64,000 bases of DNA from Burkholderia pyrrocinia. GTDB taxonomy: Bacteria > Pseudomonadota > Gammaproteobacteria > Burkholderiales > Burkholderiaceae. The notes under the pieces are model-generated. The model ran no database searches, had not been told where the DNA came from, and worked only from the letters and a program-made list of their open reading frames with translations. This document shows positions 52,620 to 61,490 of this stretch, one piece after another (position 1 is the stretch's first letter; every line of letters starts with the position of its first letter). A program made the translations under genes and the position numbers. Where the stretch lies: the NCBI RefSeq assembly GCF_001028665.1, contig NZ_CP011504.1:1-64000 (forward strand), given 5' to 3'.

Positions 52620-54920
52620 TCAGGCCGTCAGGCAGTACACGCGGTACGTGCCGTCGTCGACTTCCACGCCGTGCGTGTCGTGCGCGAAGCCCGGAAAGCG
52701 CCGGTCGTACGCTTCGAGCGCCTTCAGGTAACCGAGCACCGGGCCGCCGGCCGGCCCCGCGTTCTCGCCCGGCATCAGCAGCGGAATGCCCGGCGGATAC
52801 GGCACGACACCGGTGGCGACCGTGCGCCCGGCCAGCTCGTCGAGCGAGACCTGCTCGACGCGGCCCTGCACGAGATGCTCGTACGCGCGCACCGGGCTCA
52901 TCTCCGGCTTCGGCAGGATCGAGAACGCCTCCGACATCAGCCGCGTCGTGCCGAGCTGCTCCATCGCCGCGAACATCGTGTCGGCCAGGTCCTTCAGCCC
53001 CATGCCCGCATAACGCGCGCCATGCTCCTTCACGAGCGACGGAATCGCCATGTCGAGCGGCAGGTTCGCGTCGTAGTCGCGCTTGAAGTCGCACAGTGCA
53101 CTGACGAGCGAGCCCCACTTGCCCTTCGTGATGCCGATCGAGAACAGGAACAGGATCGTGAAGTCGGTCGTCTTCTCGACGACGATCCCGCGCGCATCGA
53201 GATAGGCGGTCAACACGCTCGCCGGAATGCCGACCGGCATCAGGCCGCCGGCCGGCGCGACGCCCGGCGTGACGATCGACACCTTGATCGGATCGAGCAT
53301 GCAGTAGCCGTCCTCGATATTGCCGAAGCCGTGCCATTGCGCGCCGGGCTTCAGCATCCAGCACCACGGGTCGGTGGCGAGCAGTTCCGGCGGCGCCTCG
53401 TGGAACGGCAGCGACCGGCCCGTGCGCGTGTCGAGCACCGTATCGGGCTGCCAGCATTCGACGAACCAGTCGCCCTTCGCCGCGTACTCGGCATTCATCC
53501 GCGCGATCATCTGCCGGAACGCGACGGCCTCCTCGATCGACTCGCGCGTCAGCGCTTCGCCGCCGGGGCCGTCCATCATCGCGGCCGCGACGTCGTTCGA
53601 CGCGATGATCGCGTAGTTCGGCGACGTCGACGCATGCATCATGAACGTTTCGTTAAACTGACCATGCGGAATCGGGCTGCGGCCGTCGCGCACGTGGATG
53701 TACGACGCCTGCGACAGCGCGGTCAGCAGCTTGTGCGTCGACTGCGTCGCGAACACCGTCGGCCGGTCCGCATGATGGTCGCGCGGGTCGCCGTGCATTG
53801 CATGGCGGTCGCGGTAGATCGGGTTGAAGCGCGCATAGCCGTACCACGCTTCGTCGAAGTGCAGCCGGTCGACGCTCGCGCCGAGCAGCTCCTCGACGCG
53901 CGTAACGTTGTAGCAGAGGCCGTCGTAAGTCGAGTTCGTGACGATCGCGTGCTTCGGCTGGCGATCGGCCAGCCCGGCCGCGAGCGGGTTCGATGCGATC
54001 GCCTCGCGGATCGCCGCCTGCGTGAGGCGCTCGGACGCGATCGGCCCGATGATCCCGTAGCGGTTGCGCGTCGGCACAAGGTAGGTCGGGATCGCGCCCG
54101 ACATCGTCATCGCATGCTCGGCCGACTTGTGGCAATTGCGGTCGCACAGCGCGATCTGGTCGCGGCTCACGCTCGCCATCAGGATGATGCGGTTCGACGT
54201 CGACGAGCCGTTCGTCACGTGATACGTGCGATGCGCGCCGAACACGCGCGCCGCGTAGCGCTCGCTTTCGCCGATCGGGCCCGAGTGGTCGAGCAGCGAG
54301 CCGAGTTCGCCGACCGAGATCGACAGGTCGGAGCGGAACAGCGATTCGCCGAAGTATTCGAAGAACGCGCGGCCGACCGGCGACTTCAGGAAGCCCGTGC
54401 CGCCCGTGTGGCCGGGCGTATGCCACGAGTATTCGTAAACACGCGAGAACTTCGCGAGCGCGCCGAACATCGGCGGCAGCACGGTCGAGCGATAGCGTTC
54501 GATCGCCGCGTGGATGCGCCCGCCGATGAAGTCGGCCGTATCCTCGAGCAGCCAGACGAAATCGTCGACCTGGCCCATGACCGCGGACGGCACCGACGAC
54601 GCGACGCTGCGGTCGGCCAGCAGGAAGATCGGCACGTTGGCATTGCGATGCCGGATCGCTTCGACCACGGCCTCGGACGGCCCGTGGCCGTCCACGCCGA
54701 GATCCCAGTCGAGCAGCACGCACTGGATCGACGGATCGGAACGGATCAGCATGATCGCATCGTCGGCGGACGTCGCCGTAAGCACGTCGATGTCGCGTTG
54801 CGCGAGCTCCGCGCTCAGCGTGCGGACCGCACGCCCGGTCGCCGTTTCCTGCGCGATTTCGTCGTCGACCAGCAGTGCACGCATGCCGAGACGACGAATG
54901 CCACCGACGGGTGTATTCAT
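52620..54920 (-). CDS. Orn/Lys/Arg decarboxylase, fold type I PLP enzyme
   Basis: A 766-aa protein starting MNTPVGGIRRLGMRALLVDD at 54920, with GAGGG upstream. The N-terminal wing is response-regulator-like (about 12-140; CVLLDWDLGVDGHG). The PLP core follows: WHTPGHTGGTGFLKSP, NGSSTSNRIILMASV, FDEAWYGYARFNP, and the Schiff-base Lys K397 in TQSTHKLLTALSQ. Length is between lysine (about 715) and arginine (about 755) decarboxylases; substrate is not fixed by sequence alone. With PotE downstream it forms an amino-acid decarboxylase/antiporter module consuming cytoplasmic protons. It is divergent from the ornithine decarboxylase gene, so both may share control in the 499-nt gap. Confidence 0.9.
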   Translation of the reverse strand: MNTPVGGIRRLGMRALLVDDEIAQETATGRAVRTLSAELAQRDIDVLTATSADDAIMLIRSDPSIQCVLLDWDLGVDGHGPSEAVVEAIRHRNANVPIFLLADRSVASSVPSAVMGQVDDFVWLLEDTADFIGGRIHAAIERYRSTVLPPMFGALAKFSRVYEYSWHTPGHTGGTGFLKSPVGRAFFEYFGESLFRSDLSISVGELGSLLDHSGPIGESERYAARVFGAHRTYHVTNGSSTSNRIILMASVSRDQIALCDRNCHKSAEHAMTMSGAIPTYLVPTRNRYGIIGPIASERLTQAAIREAIASNPLAAGLADRQPKHAIVTNSTYDGLCYNVTRVEELLGASVDRLHFDEAWYGYARFNPIYRDRHAMHGDPRDHHADRPTVFATQSTHKLLTALSQASYIHVRDGRSPIPHGQFNETFMMHASTSPNYAIIASNDVAAAMMDGPGGEALTRESIEEAVAFRQMIARMNAEYAAKGDWFVECWQPDTVLDTRTGRSLPFHEAPPELLATDPWCWMLKPGAQWHGFGNIEDGYCMLDPIKVSIVTPGVAPAGGLMPVGIPASVLTAYLDARGIVVEKTTDFTILFLFSIGITKGKWGSLVSALCDFKRDYDANLPLDMAIPSLVKEHGARYAGMGLKDLADTMFAAMEQLGTTRLMSEAFSILPKPEMSPVRAYEHLVQGRVEQVSLDELAGRTVATGVVPYPPGIPLLMPGENAGPAGGPVLGYLKALEAYDRRFPGFAHDTHGVEVDDGTYRVYCLTA

Positions 54921-55419
54921 GATGTTGCCCTCGCTGTTCCGTTGCTTCGTTGGTGTTGTACGTCTCACGAGCACGCGGACAGCAGGCCACGGGCGGCGAC
55001 ATGAGACGCTCGCAATTCCGGCTTGAATCGCCATCCAATTCGGAGCCGACTATGCCATAGTTGCCTTTCGATGAAAAGCCGACGATTCGGTAAAACCGTC
55101 AACCCCTTTCAAATCGGATTTCATAATTGGATCATTTTTATGTGCACTGCAGCACGCCAATTACCGCTTATTTGATCATTCTCATCTTTCAATGACATTG
55201 TTGTTTCCGGTCGATTGAGTTCGCCTTGTTTTGTTGCTACGATCGGCTGCGCCGTGCATTGACCGGCGGCGGCTGTGCCTCGCTGCGCAAGGCTGCTTCG
55301 TGCGGCGCGCATTCGGCATTCAGCATTCGCGGGAGCATTTCAATCGGCTGCGGCGCATGCCGGATTACGTACCGGCGCGAATGCAGCGCCCGCTTCCGCA
55401 CATTTTCGGGAGAATTCGC
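54921..55419. promoter_or_regulatory. Divergent AT-rich control region of polyamine genes
   Basis: A 499-nt region between two decarboxylase starts. 55030-55240 is strikingly AT-rich for this genome (for example CATAATTGGATCATTTTTATG and CTTATTTGATCATTCTCATC). A TTTGATCATT / AATTGGATCATT repeat-like pair may be operator sequence. The final 170 nt before the GTG at 55420 form a GC-rich leader open in frame with the ornithine decarboxylase, possibly regulatory. Confidence 0.45.
55215..55243 (+). promoter_or_regulatory. Candidate sigma-70 promoter for ornithine decarboxylase
   Basis: TTGAGT (55215-55220) and TACGAT (55238-55243) are separated by exactly 17 nt, each matching four of six consensus bases. 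It would start RNA near 55250 and leave a leader of about 170 nt before the GTG at 55420. A proposal from sequence only. Confidence 0.35.
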
Positions 55420-57600
55420 GTGAGCCTGTTGAAAATCGCAGTCGAGCCGGCGCTGATTGGCGCCTTCCTCACCACGCACGAACAGGTCGACGTATTTCAG
55501 ACCGATTTCACGAATATCTCGGCAATCGTCGTCGGAATCGATTCGGCACAAAAGATTCTGAAAGCCGTCGAAAGAACCGGCTTCGCGATTCCGTTCTTCG
55601 TCGCGGTCGAGCCCGACCAGGAAGTGCCGCCGTCGGTCCTGCCGAGCGCGAGCGGCGTGATCCAGCTCGGGCACGGCGGCCGCCACTACTACGGCCGGCA
55701 GATTTCATCCGCCGCCGACATCTACAGCGAGAACCTGCTGCCGCCGTTCTTCAAGGTCATGCGCGAATACGTGCAGCGCGGCTACGTCGAGTTCGACTGC
55801 CCCGGCCACCAGGGCGGCCAGTTCTTCTCGAGTCATCCGCTCGGCCGGATGTTCTTCGACTTCTTCGGCGAAACGCTCTTTCGCGCCGACCTCTGCAACG
55901 CGGACGTCCGACTCGGCGACCTGCTGATCCACGAAGGCCCCGCGCTCGAAGCGCAGCGCAACGCCGCGCGGATCTACAACGCCGACAAGACCTGGTTCGT
56001 GCTGAACGGCACGTCGACGTCGAACAAGGTCGTCACGAGCGCGCTGCTCGCGCCCGACGATCTCGTGCTGTTCGACCGCAACAACCATAAATCGGTGCAC
56101 CTCGGCGCGCTCGTGCTGTCCGGCGCGCGGCCGGTCTACCTCGAGACCGCGCGCAACGCGTGGGGCCTCATCGGCGGCGTCGACAACGCGGCGCTCGACG
56201 AAGCGCGCATTCGCGACGCGATCCGCGACGTCGCGCCCGAGCGCGCCGACCTGCCGCGCCCGTTCCGGCTCGCGGTGATCCAGCTCGGCACCTACGACGG
56301 CACGATCTACAACGCGCGGGAAATCGTCGACCGGATCGGGCATCTGTGCGACTACATCCTGTTCGATTCGGCCTGGGTCGGCTACGAGCAGTTCATCCCG
56401 ATGATGCAGGACTGCTCGCCGCTGATGCTGACGCTCGGCCCGGACGATCCCGGCATCCTCGTCACGCAGTCGGTGCACAAGCAGCAGGCCGGCTTCTCGC
56501 AGACGTCGCAGATCCACAAGAAGGACAGCCATATCGAAGGCCAGAAGCGTTTCTGCGATCACCGGCGCTTCAACAACGCGTACATGATCCATGCGTCGAC
56601 GAGCCCGTTCTACCCGATGTTCGCGGCGCTCGACGTCAATGCGCAGATGCACGCGGGGCCGGCCGGCAAGCGCCTGTGGCGCGACTGCGTCGCGCACGGC
56701 GTCGAAGCGCGCAAGCTGCTGCTGAAGACTTGCCGCCAGATCCGCCCGTTCGTTCCGCAGCATGTCGACGGCCGCCCGTGGGCCGACTACCCGACCGAGC
56801 AGATCGTCGACGACCTGCGCTTCTTCCGCTTCCATCCGGCCGACACGTGGCACGGTTTCGACGGCTATGCGGACAACCAGTACTTCGTCGATCCGTGCAA
56901 GCTGCTGCTGACGACGCCCGGCATCGATCGCGACACGCACGAGTACGCGCCGTTCGGCGCGCCGGCGCCGATCCTCGCGCGCTACCTGCGCGAGCACGGC
57001 GTCGTGCCCGAAAAGGCCGACCTGTACACGATCCTGTTCCTGCTCACGCCGTCGGAGAGCTTCGGCAAGCTGCAGCATCTGGTCGCGCACCTCGCGCAGT
57101 TCGAACGCCATCTCGACCAGGACACGCCGCTGCGCGAAGCGATCCCGTCGTTGTGCGAAGCGTATCCGGAGCTGTACGGCAACATGCGCCTGCGGCAGTT
57201 GTGCCAGCGCATGCACGACTTCTACCGCAGCCACGACATGAAGCATTTGCAGAAGCAGATGTTCCGCCGCGCGCAGTTCCCGAAGCAGGCGATGCTGCCG
57301 CAGGCCGCGAATGCCGAACTGATCCGCAACAACGTCGAGCTCGTCACGCTCGATCGCATCGAAGGCCGGATCGCGACCGAAGGCGCGCTGCCCTATCCGC
57401 CCGGCATCTTCTGCGTGGTGCCCGGCGAAACGTGGGGCGGCCCGGCGCTCGACTACTTCCGCGCGCTCGAAGCCGGGATCAACGCACTGCCGGGCTTCGA
57501 ACCGGAAATCCAGGGCGTCTACCTGCAAACGAAGCCGGACGGCACGAAGCAGGCGTCGGCGTACGTGGTGGTCGAGCACGCGCGCGCATCGCTGGCCTGA
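55420..57600 (+). CDS. speC: Ornithine decarboxylase, SpeC/SpeF type
   Basis: A 726-aa enzyme. The start is GTG 55420 (MSLLKIAVEPALIGAFLTTH), because GGGAGA is 6 nt upstream and E. coli SpeF/SpeC begin likewise (KLKIAV). A longer frame from 55231 has no support. The wing domain is about 1-110. The PLP domain has YVEFDCPGHQGGQFF, GETLFRADLCNADV, FVLNGTSTSNKVV, FDSAWVGYEQFIPMMQDCSP, and the PLP Lys K354 in TQSVHKQQAGFSQ. Long near-identical blocks with E. coli SpeF leave little doubt. It makes putrescine from ornithine. PotE is encoded in the divergent operon, so the three genes form one polyamine/acid module. Confidence 0.93.
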   Translation: MSLLKIAVEPALIGAFLTTHEQVDVFQTDFTNISAIVVGIDSAQKILKAVERTGFAIPFFVAVEPDQEVPPSVLPSASGVIQLGHGGRHYYGRQISSAADIYSENLLPPFFKVMREYVQRGYVEFDCPGHQGGQFFSSHPLGRMFFDFFGETLFRADLCNADVRLGDLLIHEGPALEAQRNAARIYNADKTWFVLNGTSTSNKVVTSALLAPDDLVLFDRNNHKSVHLGALVLSGARPVYLETARNAWGLIGGVDNAALDEARIRDAIRDVAPERADLPRPFRLAVIQLGTYDGTIYNAREIVDRIGHLCDYILFDSAWVGYEQFIPMMQDCSPLMLTLGPDDPGILVTQSVHKQQAGFSQTSQIHKKDSHIEGQKRFCDHRRFNNAYMIHASTSPFYPMFAALDVNAQMHAGPAGKRLWRDCVAHGVEARKLLLKTCRQIRPFVPQHVDGRPWADYPTEQIVDDLRFFRFHPADTWHGFDGYADNQYFVDPCKLLLTTPGIDRDTHEYAPFGAPAPILARYLREHGVVPEKADLYTILFLLTPSESFGKLQHLVAHLAQFERHLDQDTPLREAIPSLCEAYPELYGNMRLRQLCQRMHDFYRSHDMKHLQKQMFRRAQFPKQAMLPQAANAELIRNNVELVTLDRIEGRIATEGALPYPPGIFCVVPGETWGGPALDYFRALEAGINALPGFEPEIQGVYLQTKPDGTKQASAYVVVEHARASLA

Positions 57601-57612
57601 GCGCGTCGGCGG

Positions 57613-57644
57613 CCGGCCCGCGCGGCGCTTGGCGCACGGGCCGG
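57613..57644 (+). terminator. GC-rich hairpin after ornithine decarboxylase
   Basis: CCGGCCCG (57613-57620) pairs with CGGGCCGG (57637-57644), 12 nt past the ornithine decarboxylase stop; inner bases can also partly pair. No T-tract. The rest of the gap to 57865 holds no recognised gene. Confidence 0.45.
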
Positions 57645-57865
57645 GCCCTGCGGTAGCGTCCTGCATTCCGCGCCAACCGAAGCGTCGCGTCGAAACCCAT
57701 CCGTCGATTCGATCCGATGCGGCCCCGCCCCTGCCCGGCGCCGTCGCGTCGTGCGTAAAGGACGGGGTTGCATTCGAGATTCGCGTATCTCTGCTGGCCG
57801 GCGTCGCCGAAAACGTCTGTGTCGGCATCCTGCCGGCCAGCTCACCGCGATTCACGCCCGCCGCA

Positions 57866-59023
57866 TCACCACGCCTGCCGATAGATCTCCAGCGCGTCGG
57901 CCTCCGTCACCTCGCGCGGATTGTTCACGAGCAGGCGCGTCTGCAGCATCGCGTCCGACGCCATCCTCGGCAGGTCGCCCTCGCCGATGCCGACTTCGCG
58001 CAGCGTGCGCGGGATGCCCGTCGCGACGATCAGCCGGTCGATCTCCGCGATCAGCGCATGCGTCCTCGCTTCGTCGCTGCCCGTCGCCGACGGCGCGACG
58101 ATCGCCGCGAGTTCCGCATACAGCGGTGCGGCGGCCGGCGCGTTGAAGCGCAGCACGTGCGGCAGCACGAGCGCATTCGACAATCCGTGCGGCACGTGGA
58201 AGATCCCGCCGACCGGATAGGCCAGCGCATGCACGGCCGCGACCGGCGCGTTCGCGAATGCCTGCCCCGCGAACATCGCGCCGACCAGCATCGCCTCGCG
58301 CGCGTGCCGGTCGTGGCCGTCGTCGCAGGCCGCGAGCAGGTTGCGCGACAGCAGCGTCAGCGCGTGCACGGCCAGCATGTCGGACACCGGGTTCTTCAGC
58401 CGCGCGGACGTATAGGCTTCGATCGCATGCACCATCGCGTCGATGCCCGTCGCGGCGGTCGCCGCGCGCGGCAGGCCGAGCGTCAGCTCGGCGTCGAGGA
58501 TCGCGACGTCCGCGAACAGGTGCGGCGACACGACGCCCATCTTGCGCGCCTCGCCGACCGTGACGATCGACACGGCCGTCACTTCGGAGCCCGTGCCGGC
58601 CGTCGTCGGCATCTGCACGAGCGGCAACCGTGCGCTCGCGACCTTGTCGACGCCGTACATGTCGGCCAGCGCCTGCTGCCCCGGCGCGAGCACCGCGATC
58701 AGCTTCGCGACGTCCATCGACGAACCGCCGCCCAGGCCGAGCACGATCTCGGCATCGGCCGCGACGGCCCGCTCGGTCGCTTCGAGCACCACGTGCTCGG
58801 GCGGATCGGCGATCACGTCGTCGATCACGGTGACCTGCCAGCCGTGCGCGACGAGGCTCTCCAGCGCGGGCGCGAGCACCCCGCTGCGATGCAGGAACGC
58901 GTCGGTGACGACGCACAGCCGCACGAGCGCCGGAAAGCGTTCGCGCAACAACGCGCCGAGCCGGCGCGCGGCGCCGAATTCGACGATCTGCGTCGGAACG
59001 GTACGAAATTGAAACGGGCTCAT
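57866..59023 (-). CDS. Iron-containing alcohol dehydrogenase (group III)
   Basis: A 385-aa protein starting MSPFQFRTVPTQIVEFGAAR at 59023. NAD-binding GLGGGSSMDVAKLIA and TTAGTGSEVTAVSIVT. Metal ligands are in GIDAMVHAIEAYTS (Asp, His) and ALAYPVGGIFHVPHGLSNA (two His), the complete set for Fe(II) in this family. It oxidises or reduces small alcohols, diols or semialdehydes with NAD(H). Its ATG overlaps the TGA of the ABM-domain gene upstream (ATGA), so the two are made together, suggesting a shared pathway. Substrate not known. Confidence 0.9.
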   Translation of the reverse strand: MSPFQFRTVPTQIVEFGAARRLGALLRERFPALVRLCVVTDAFLHRSGVLAPALESLVAHGWQVTVIDDVIADPPEHVVLEATERAVAADAEIVLGLGGGSSMDVAKLIAVLAPGQQALADMYGVDKVASARLPLVQMPTTAGTGSEVTAVSIVTVGEARKMGVVSPHLFADVAILDAELTLGLPRAATAATGIDAMVHAIEAYTSARLKNPVSDMLAVHALTLLSRNLLAACDDGHDRHAREAMLVGAMFAGQAFANAPVAAVHALAYPVGGIFHVPHGLSNALVLPHVLRFNAPAAAPLYAELAAIVAPSATGSDEARTHALIAEIDRLIVATGIPRTLREVGIGEGDLPRMASDAMLQTRLLVNNPREVTEADALEIYRQAW

Positions 59024-59355
59024 CGGGTGCCTCCCGGTGGCGTCGCCGTGCCGTTGTCCGGCTGCACCATGTAGCGCGACACGTCGCGGCGATCGAGCAG
59101 CGGAAAGATCGCCCCGATCCCGATGCGCTGGAAATGCGGCGTTTCCCGATGCACGTCGAGGCCGTCCGCGTGGCTGTAACGTTCGAGGATCACGATGTGG
59201 TCGGGGTCCGTCGGCGACCGGAAATACGCGTAGTCGAGATTCTTCGGCTCGGTGCGCGTCGCGGGCGCAAGTTCCGCGAGCAGCTCGATCACGCGGTCGC
59301 CGTTGCCGGGCTTCGCGTAGAAATGCGCGATGACCTGCAGGTAAGGTTCGTTCAT
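59020..59355 (-). CDS. ABM-domain (antibiotic biosynthesis monooxygenase-like) protein
   Basis: A 111-aa protein; ATG 59355 with GGAG 6 nt upstream gives MNEPYLQVIAHFYAKPGNGD. Dimeric alpha-beta-barrel (ABM/YgiN) pattern: VIAHFYAKPGNGDRVIELLAELAPATRTEPKNLDYAYF, IVILERYSHADGLDVHRETPHFQ. In YgiN relatives this fold oxidises quinols or aromatic compounds without cofactors; others only bind. Its stop overlaps the start of the Fe-ADH gene. Together they may process one small aldehyde/alcohol compound. Confidence 0.82.
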   Translation of the reverse strand: MNEPYLQVIAHFYAKPGNGDRVIELLAELAPATRTEPKNLDYAYFRSPTDPDHIVILERYSHADGLDVHRETPHFQRIGIGAIFPLLDRRDVSRYMVQPDNGTATPPGGTR

Positions 59356-59619
59356 GCGGTGCTCCGTATTCGGCAAGTGCCCGTCACGACGGGGACGCAC
59401 GCGATGCGCTGCGACCCGGACGGATTCGAACGCGATGCTGCGATACCGGTATCGCAGGCGCGTCGTTGCATTGTATTGAATCGGCGCTGCGTTCGCAGTG
59501 CCCCGTAGTGCCGCCTGGCGCCGCGGCCGGACTGCGAACGACATGTCGGATCCCGCAGCGCACTCACGGCGAACCGTTTCGTCACCGGCCGCCCGCTCCG
59601 CCCGCCGATACTCGGACGA

Positions 59620-60336
59620 CTACCACGGCACCGTCCGCCCCAGATAATCGAGGTATTCCAGCCCGGGCCGCGCCCGCTTCGCGATCAGCACGTCGACGAG
59701 GCTCGGCACGCTCTCGTCGATGGTCAGGCGCGCATCGGGGCCGCCAAGCTCCGTGCGGACCCAGCCGGGCGCCATCAGCGCCAGTGCTCGCGGCGTATCG
59801 GCCTGTCGCGCCGCGAAGCTGCGCATGAACTGGTTCAGCGCGGCCTTGCTGCCGCGATAGACCTCGCGCATCCCGCTGACGTTGTTCGCGACGCTGCCCT
59901 GCCCCGACGACATCGCGCCGATCAGGCCGTTCTGGGGCACGAGATCCTGCAGCGCCTCGATCACGCGCATCGGCGCGAGCGCATTCGTGATCATCACGCG
60001 CACGAACTCGTCGGTCGTCACTTCGCCGATCGTTTCGTTTGGGTCGTTCGTCGTCCCCGCATTCACGAACAGCATGTCGAAGCGCCTGCCCGACAGGCGC
60101 TCGCGCAGCGCGGCCAGTTGCGCCGGCTCGCAGATGTCGAGCGTCTCGATCCCGAGCCGGCCGTCGAACCGGTCGGCCAGATCGTGCAGCTTCGTGCGCC
60201 CCGACCCTTCGCGCACGGTGCCCGTTACGTTCCAGCCCTTGTTCAGGAATTGCTCCGCCATGGCAAGCCCGAGGCCGCGCGAAGCGGCGACGAGCAGGAG
60301 CGTGGGTGCGTTCGGGGTCGATACAGTCGATTGCAT
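59620..60336 (-). CDS. Short-chain dehydrogenase/reductase (SDR)
   Basis: A 238-aa protein starting MQSTVSTPNAPTLLLVAASR at 60336. The SDR cofactor motif is slightly altered: VAASRGLGLAMAEQF instead of TGxxxGIG. Then come FVNAGTTND (the NAG motif), SSGQGSVANNVSGMREVYRGSKAAL with the catalytic Ser, Tyr and Lys intact, and LALMAPGWVRTELGG. It is an oxidoreductase of unknown substrate; similar proteins are often called C-factor-like. Divergent from a LysR gene with 133 nt between, which probably controls it. Confidence 0.87.
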   Translation of the reverse strand: MQSTVSTPNAPTLLLVAASRGLGLAMAEQFLNKGWNVTGTVREGSGRTKLHDLADRFDGRLGIETLDICEPAQLAALRERLSGRRFDMLFVNAGTTNDPNETIGEVTTDEFVRVMITNALAPMRVIEALQDLVPQNGLIGAMSSGQGSVANNVSGMREVYRGSKAALNQFMRSFAARQADTPRALALMAPGWVRTELGGPDARLTIDESVPSLVDVLIAKRARPGLEYLDYLGRTVPW

Positions 60337-60469
60337 GGTTTCCGCCTTTGCCGGGTTTCATGATGCGCCCACTATAGGCACGCACCGGACCATGCACCAG
60401 ACGCACCGAATGCAATCGATAGTTGCATCGAACGCCATGCCAGACCGCGCAGTGGCGTATCCTGTCCGC

Positions 60470-61447
60470 ATGGAAGACATCGACCTGAACCTCGTTACCG
60501 CACTCGACGCGCTGCTGTCGGAAGGCAGCGTGACAGGCGCCGCGCGCCGGCTTGGCCTGAGCACGTCCGCCATGAGCCGCACGCTCACGCGGCTGCGGCT
60601 CTCCACCGGCGACCCGTTGCTCGTGCGCGCCGGGCGCAAGCTCGTGCCCACGCCGCACGCGGCCGCATTGCGCGACCGCGTGCATGCGATCGCGAACGAC
60701 GCGCGCGCCGTGCTGCGCCCGGCGACGACCGACGTGGACATGGCGACGCTAGCAACGACGTTCACCATTCGCGCGTCGGCGTCGTTCATGGAAATGCTGT
60801 CCGGCCCGGTGGTCGCCGCGATCGGCGAAGTCGCGCCGCACGTGCGCATCCGCTTCGTGCCCAAGCTCGACCGCGGTCCGCAAGCGCTGCGCGACGGCAC
60901 CGTCGATCTGGAAATCGGCAAGCGCGGCGACGACGCGCCCGAGCTGCACACACGCATGCTCGGTCACGACTGGTACGTCGCGGTGGCACGCGCCGGACAT
61001 CCGCTGTTCGCGTCGGCCAGGATCACGCCCGCGCGCTACGCGGCCTGCCGTCACGTGATCGCATCGCAGCTCGGCGATTTCAGCGGACCGGCCGGCGACT
61101 CGACCGACCGGCCCGGCCCGGGCCAGACCGTGCACGTCGTCGTCCCCGGCTACCCCGATGCAATGCGCGTCGCGGCCAGCACCGACCTGATCGCGCTGGT
61201 GCCGCGCTCGAGCCTCGGCAACGCGTTTTCGCAGGGGCTCGCGGAAGCCCTCGGGCTGCGCAGCTTCGAGATCCCGGTTCGCCTGCCCGCGATCCTCGTC
61301 TCCGCGCTATGGCACCCGCGCATGCACGGCGACCCGGTCCACCGTCGCCTGCGCGACGCGGTCATTGCGGTCTGCCAGCGCGCATATCCGGACTCCCGCG
61401 CGCCACGCACACCGGCGCGCAGCACGAAAACACGCACGGCCGGCTGA
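60470..61447 (+). CDS. LysR-family regulator, divergent from SDR
   Basis: A 325-aa protein; ATG 60470 gives MEDIDLNLVTALDALLSEGS. HTH at about 6-66 (VTGAARRLGLSTSAMSRTLTRLRLSTGDPLLVRAGR), the NodD/NahR-like subgroup. The effector domain is about 90-305, with an Arg/Thr-rich tail. NahR-type regulators respond to aromatic acids. The divergent SDR at 60336 is the likely target. The gap is AT-poorer and lacks a perfect dyad that I could see. Confidence 0.87.
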   Translation: MEDIDLNLVTALDALLSEGSVTGAARRLGLSTSAMSRTLTRLRLSTGDPLLVRAGRKLVPTPHAAALRDRVHAIANDARAVLRPATTDVDMATLATTFTIRASASFMEMLSGPVVAAIGEVAPHVRIRFVPKLDRGPQALRDGTVDLEIGKRGDDAPELHTRMLGHDWYVAVARAGHPLFASARITPARYAACRHVIASQLGDFSGPAGDSTDRPGPGQTVHVVVPGYPDAMRVAASTDLIALVPRSSLGNAFSQGLAEALGLRSFEIPVRLPAILVSALWHPRMHGDPVHRRLRDAVIAVCQRAYPDSRAPRTPARSTKTRTAG

Positions 61448-61490
61448 CGCCGCGCGCGTACCCGAAGCCGGCCCGCGCAACGCGCACGGC

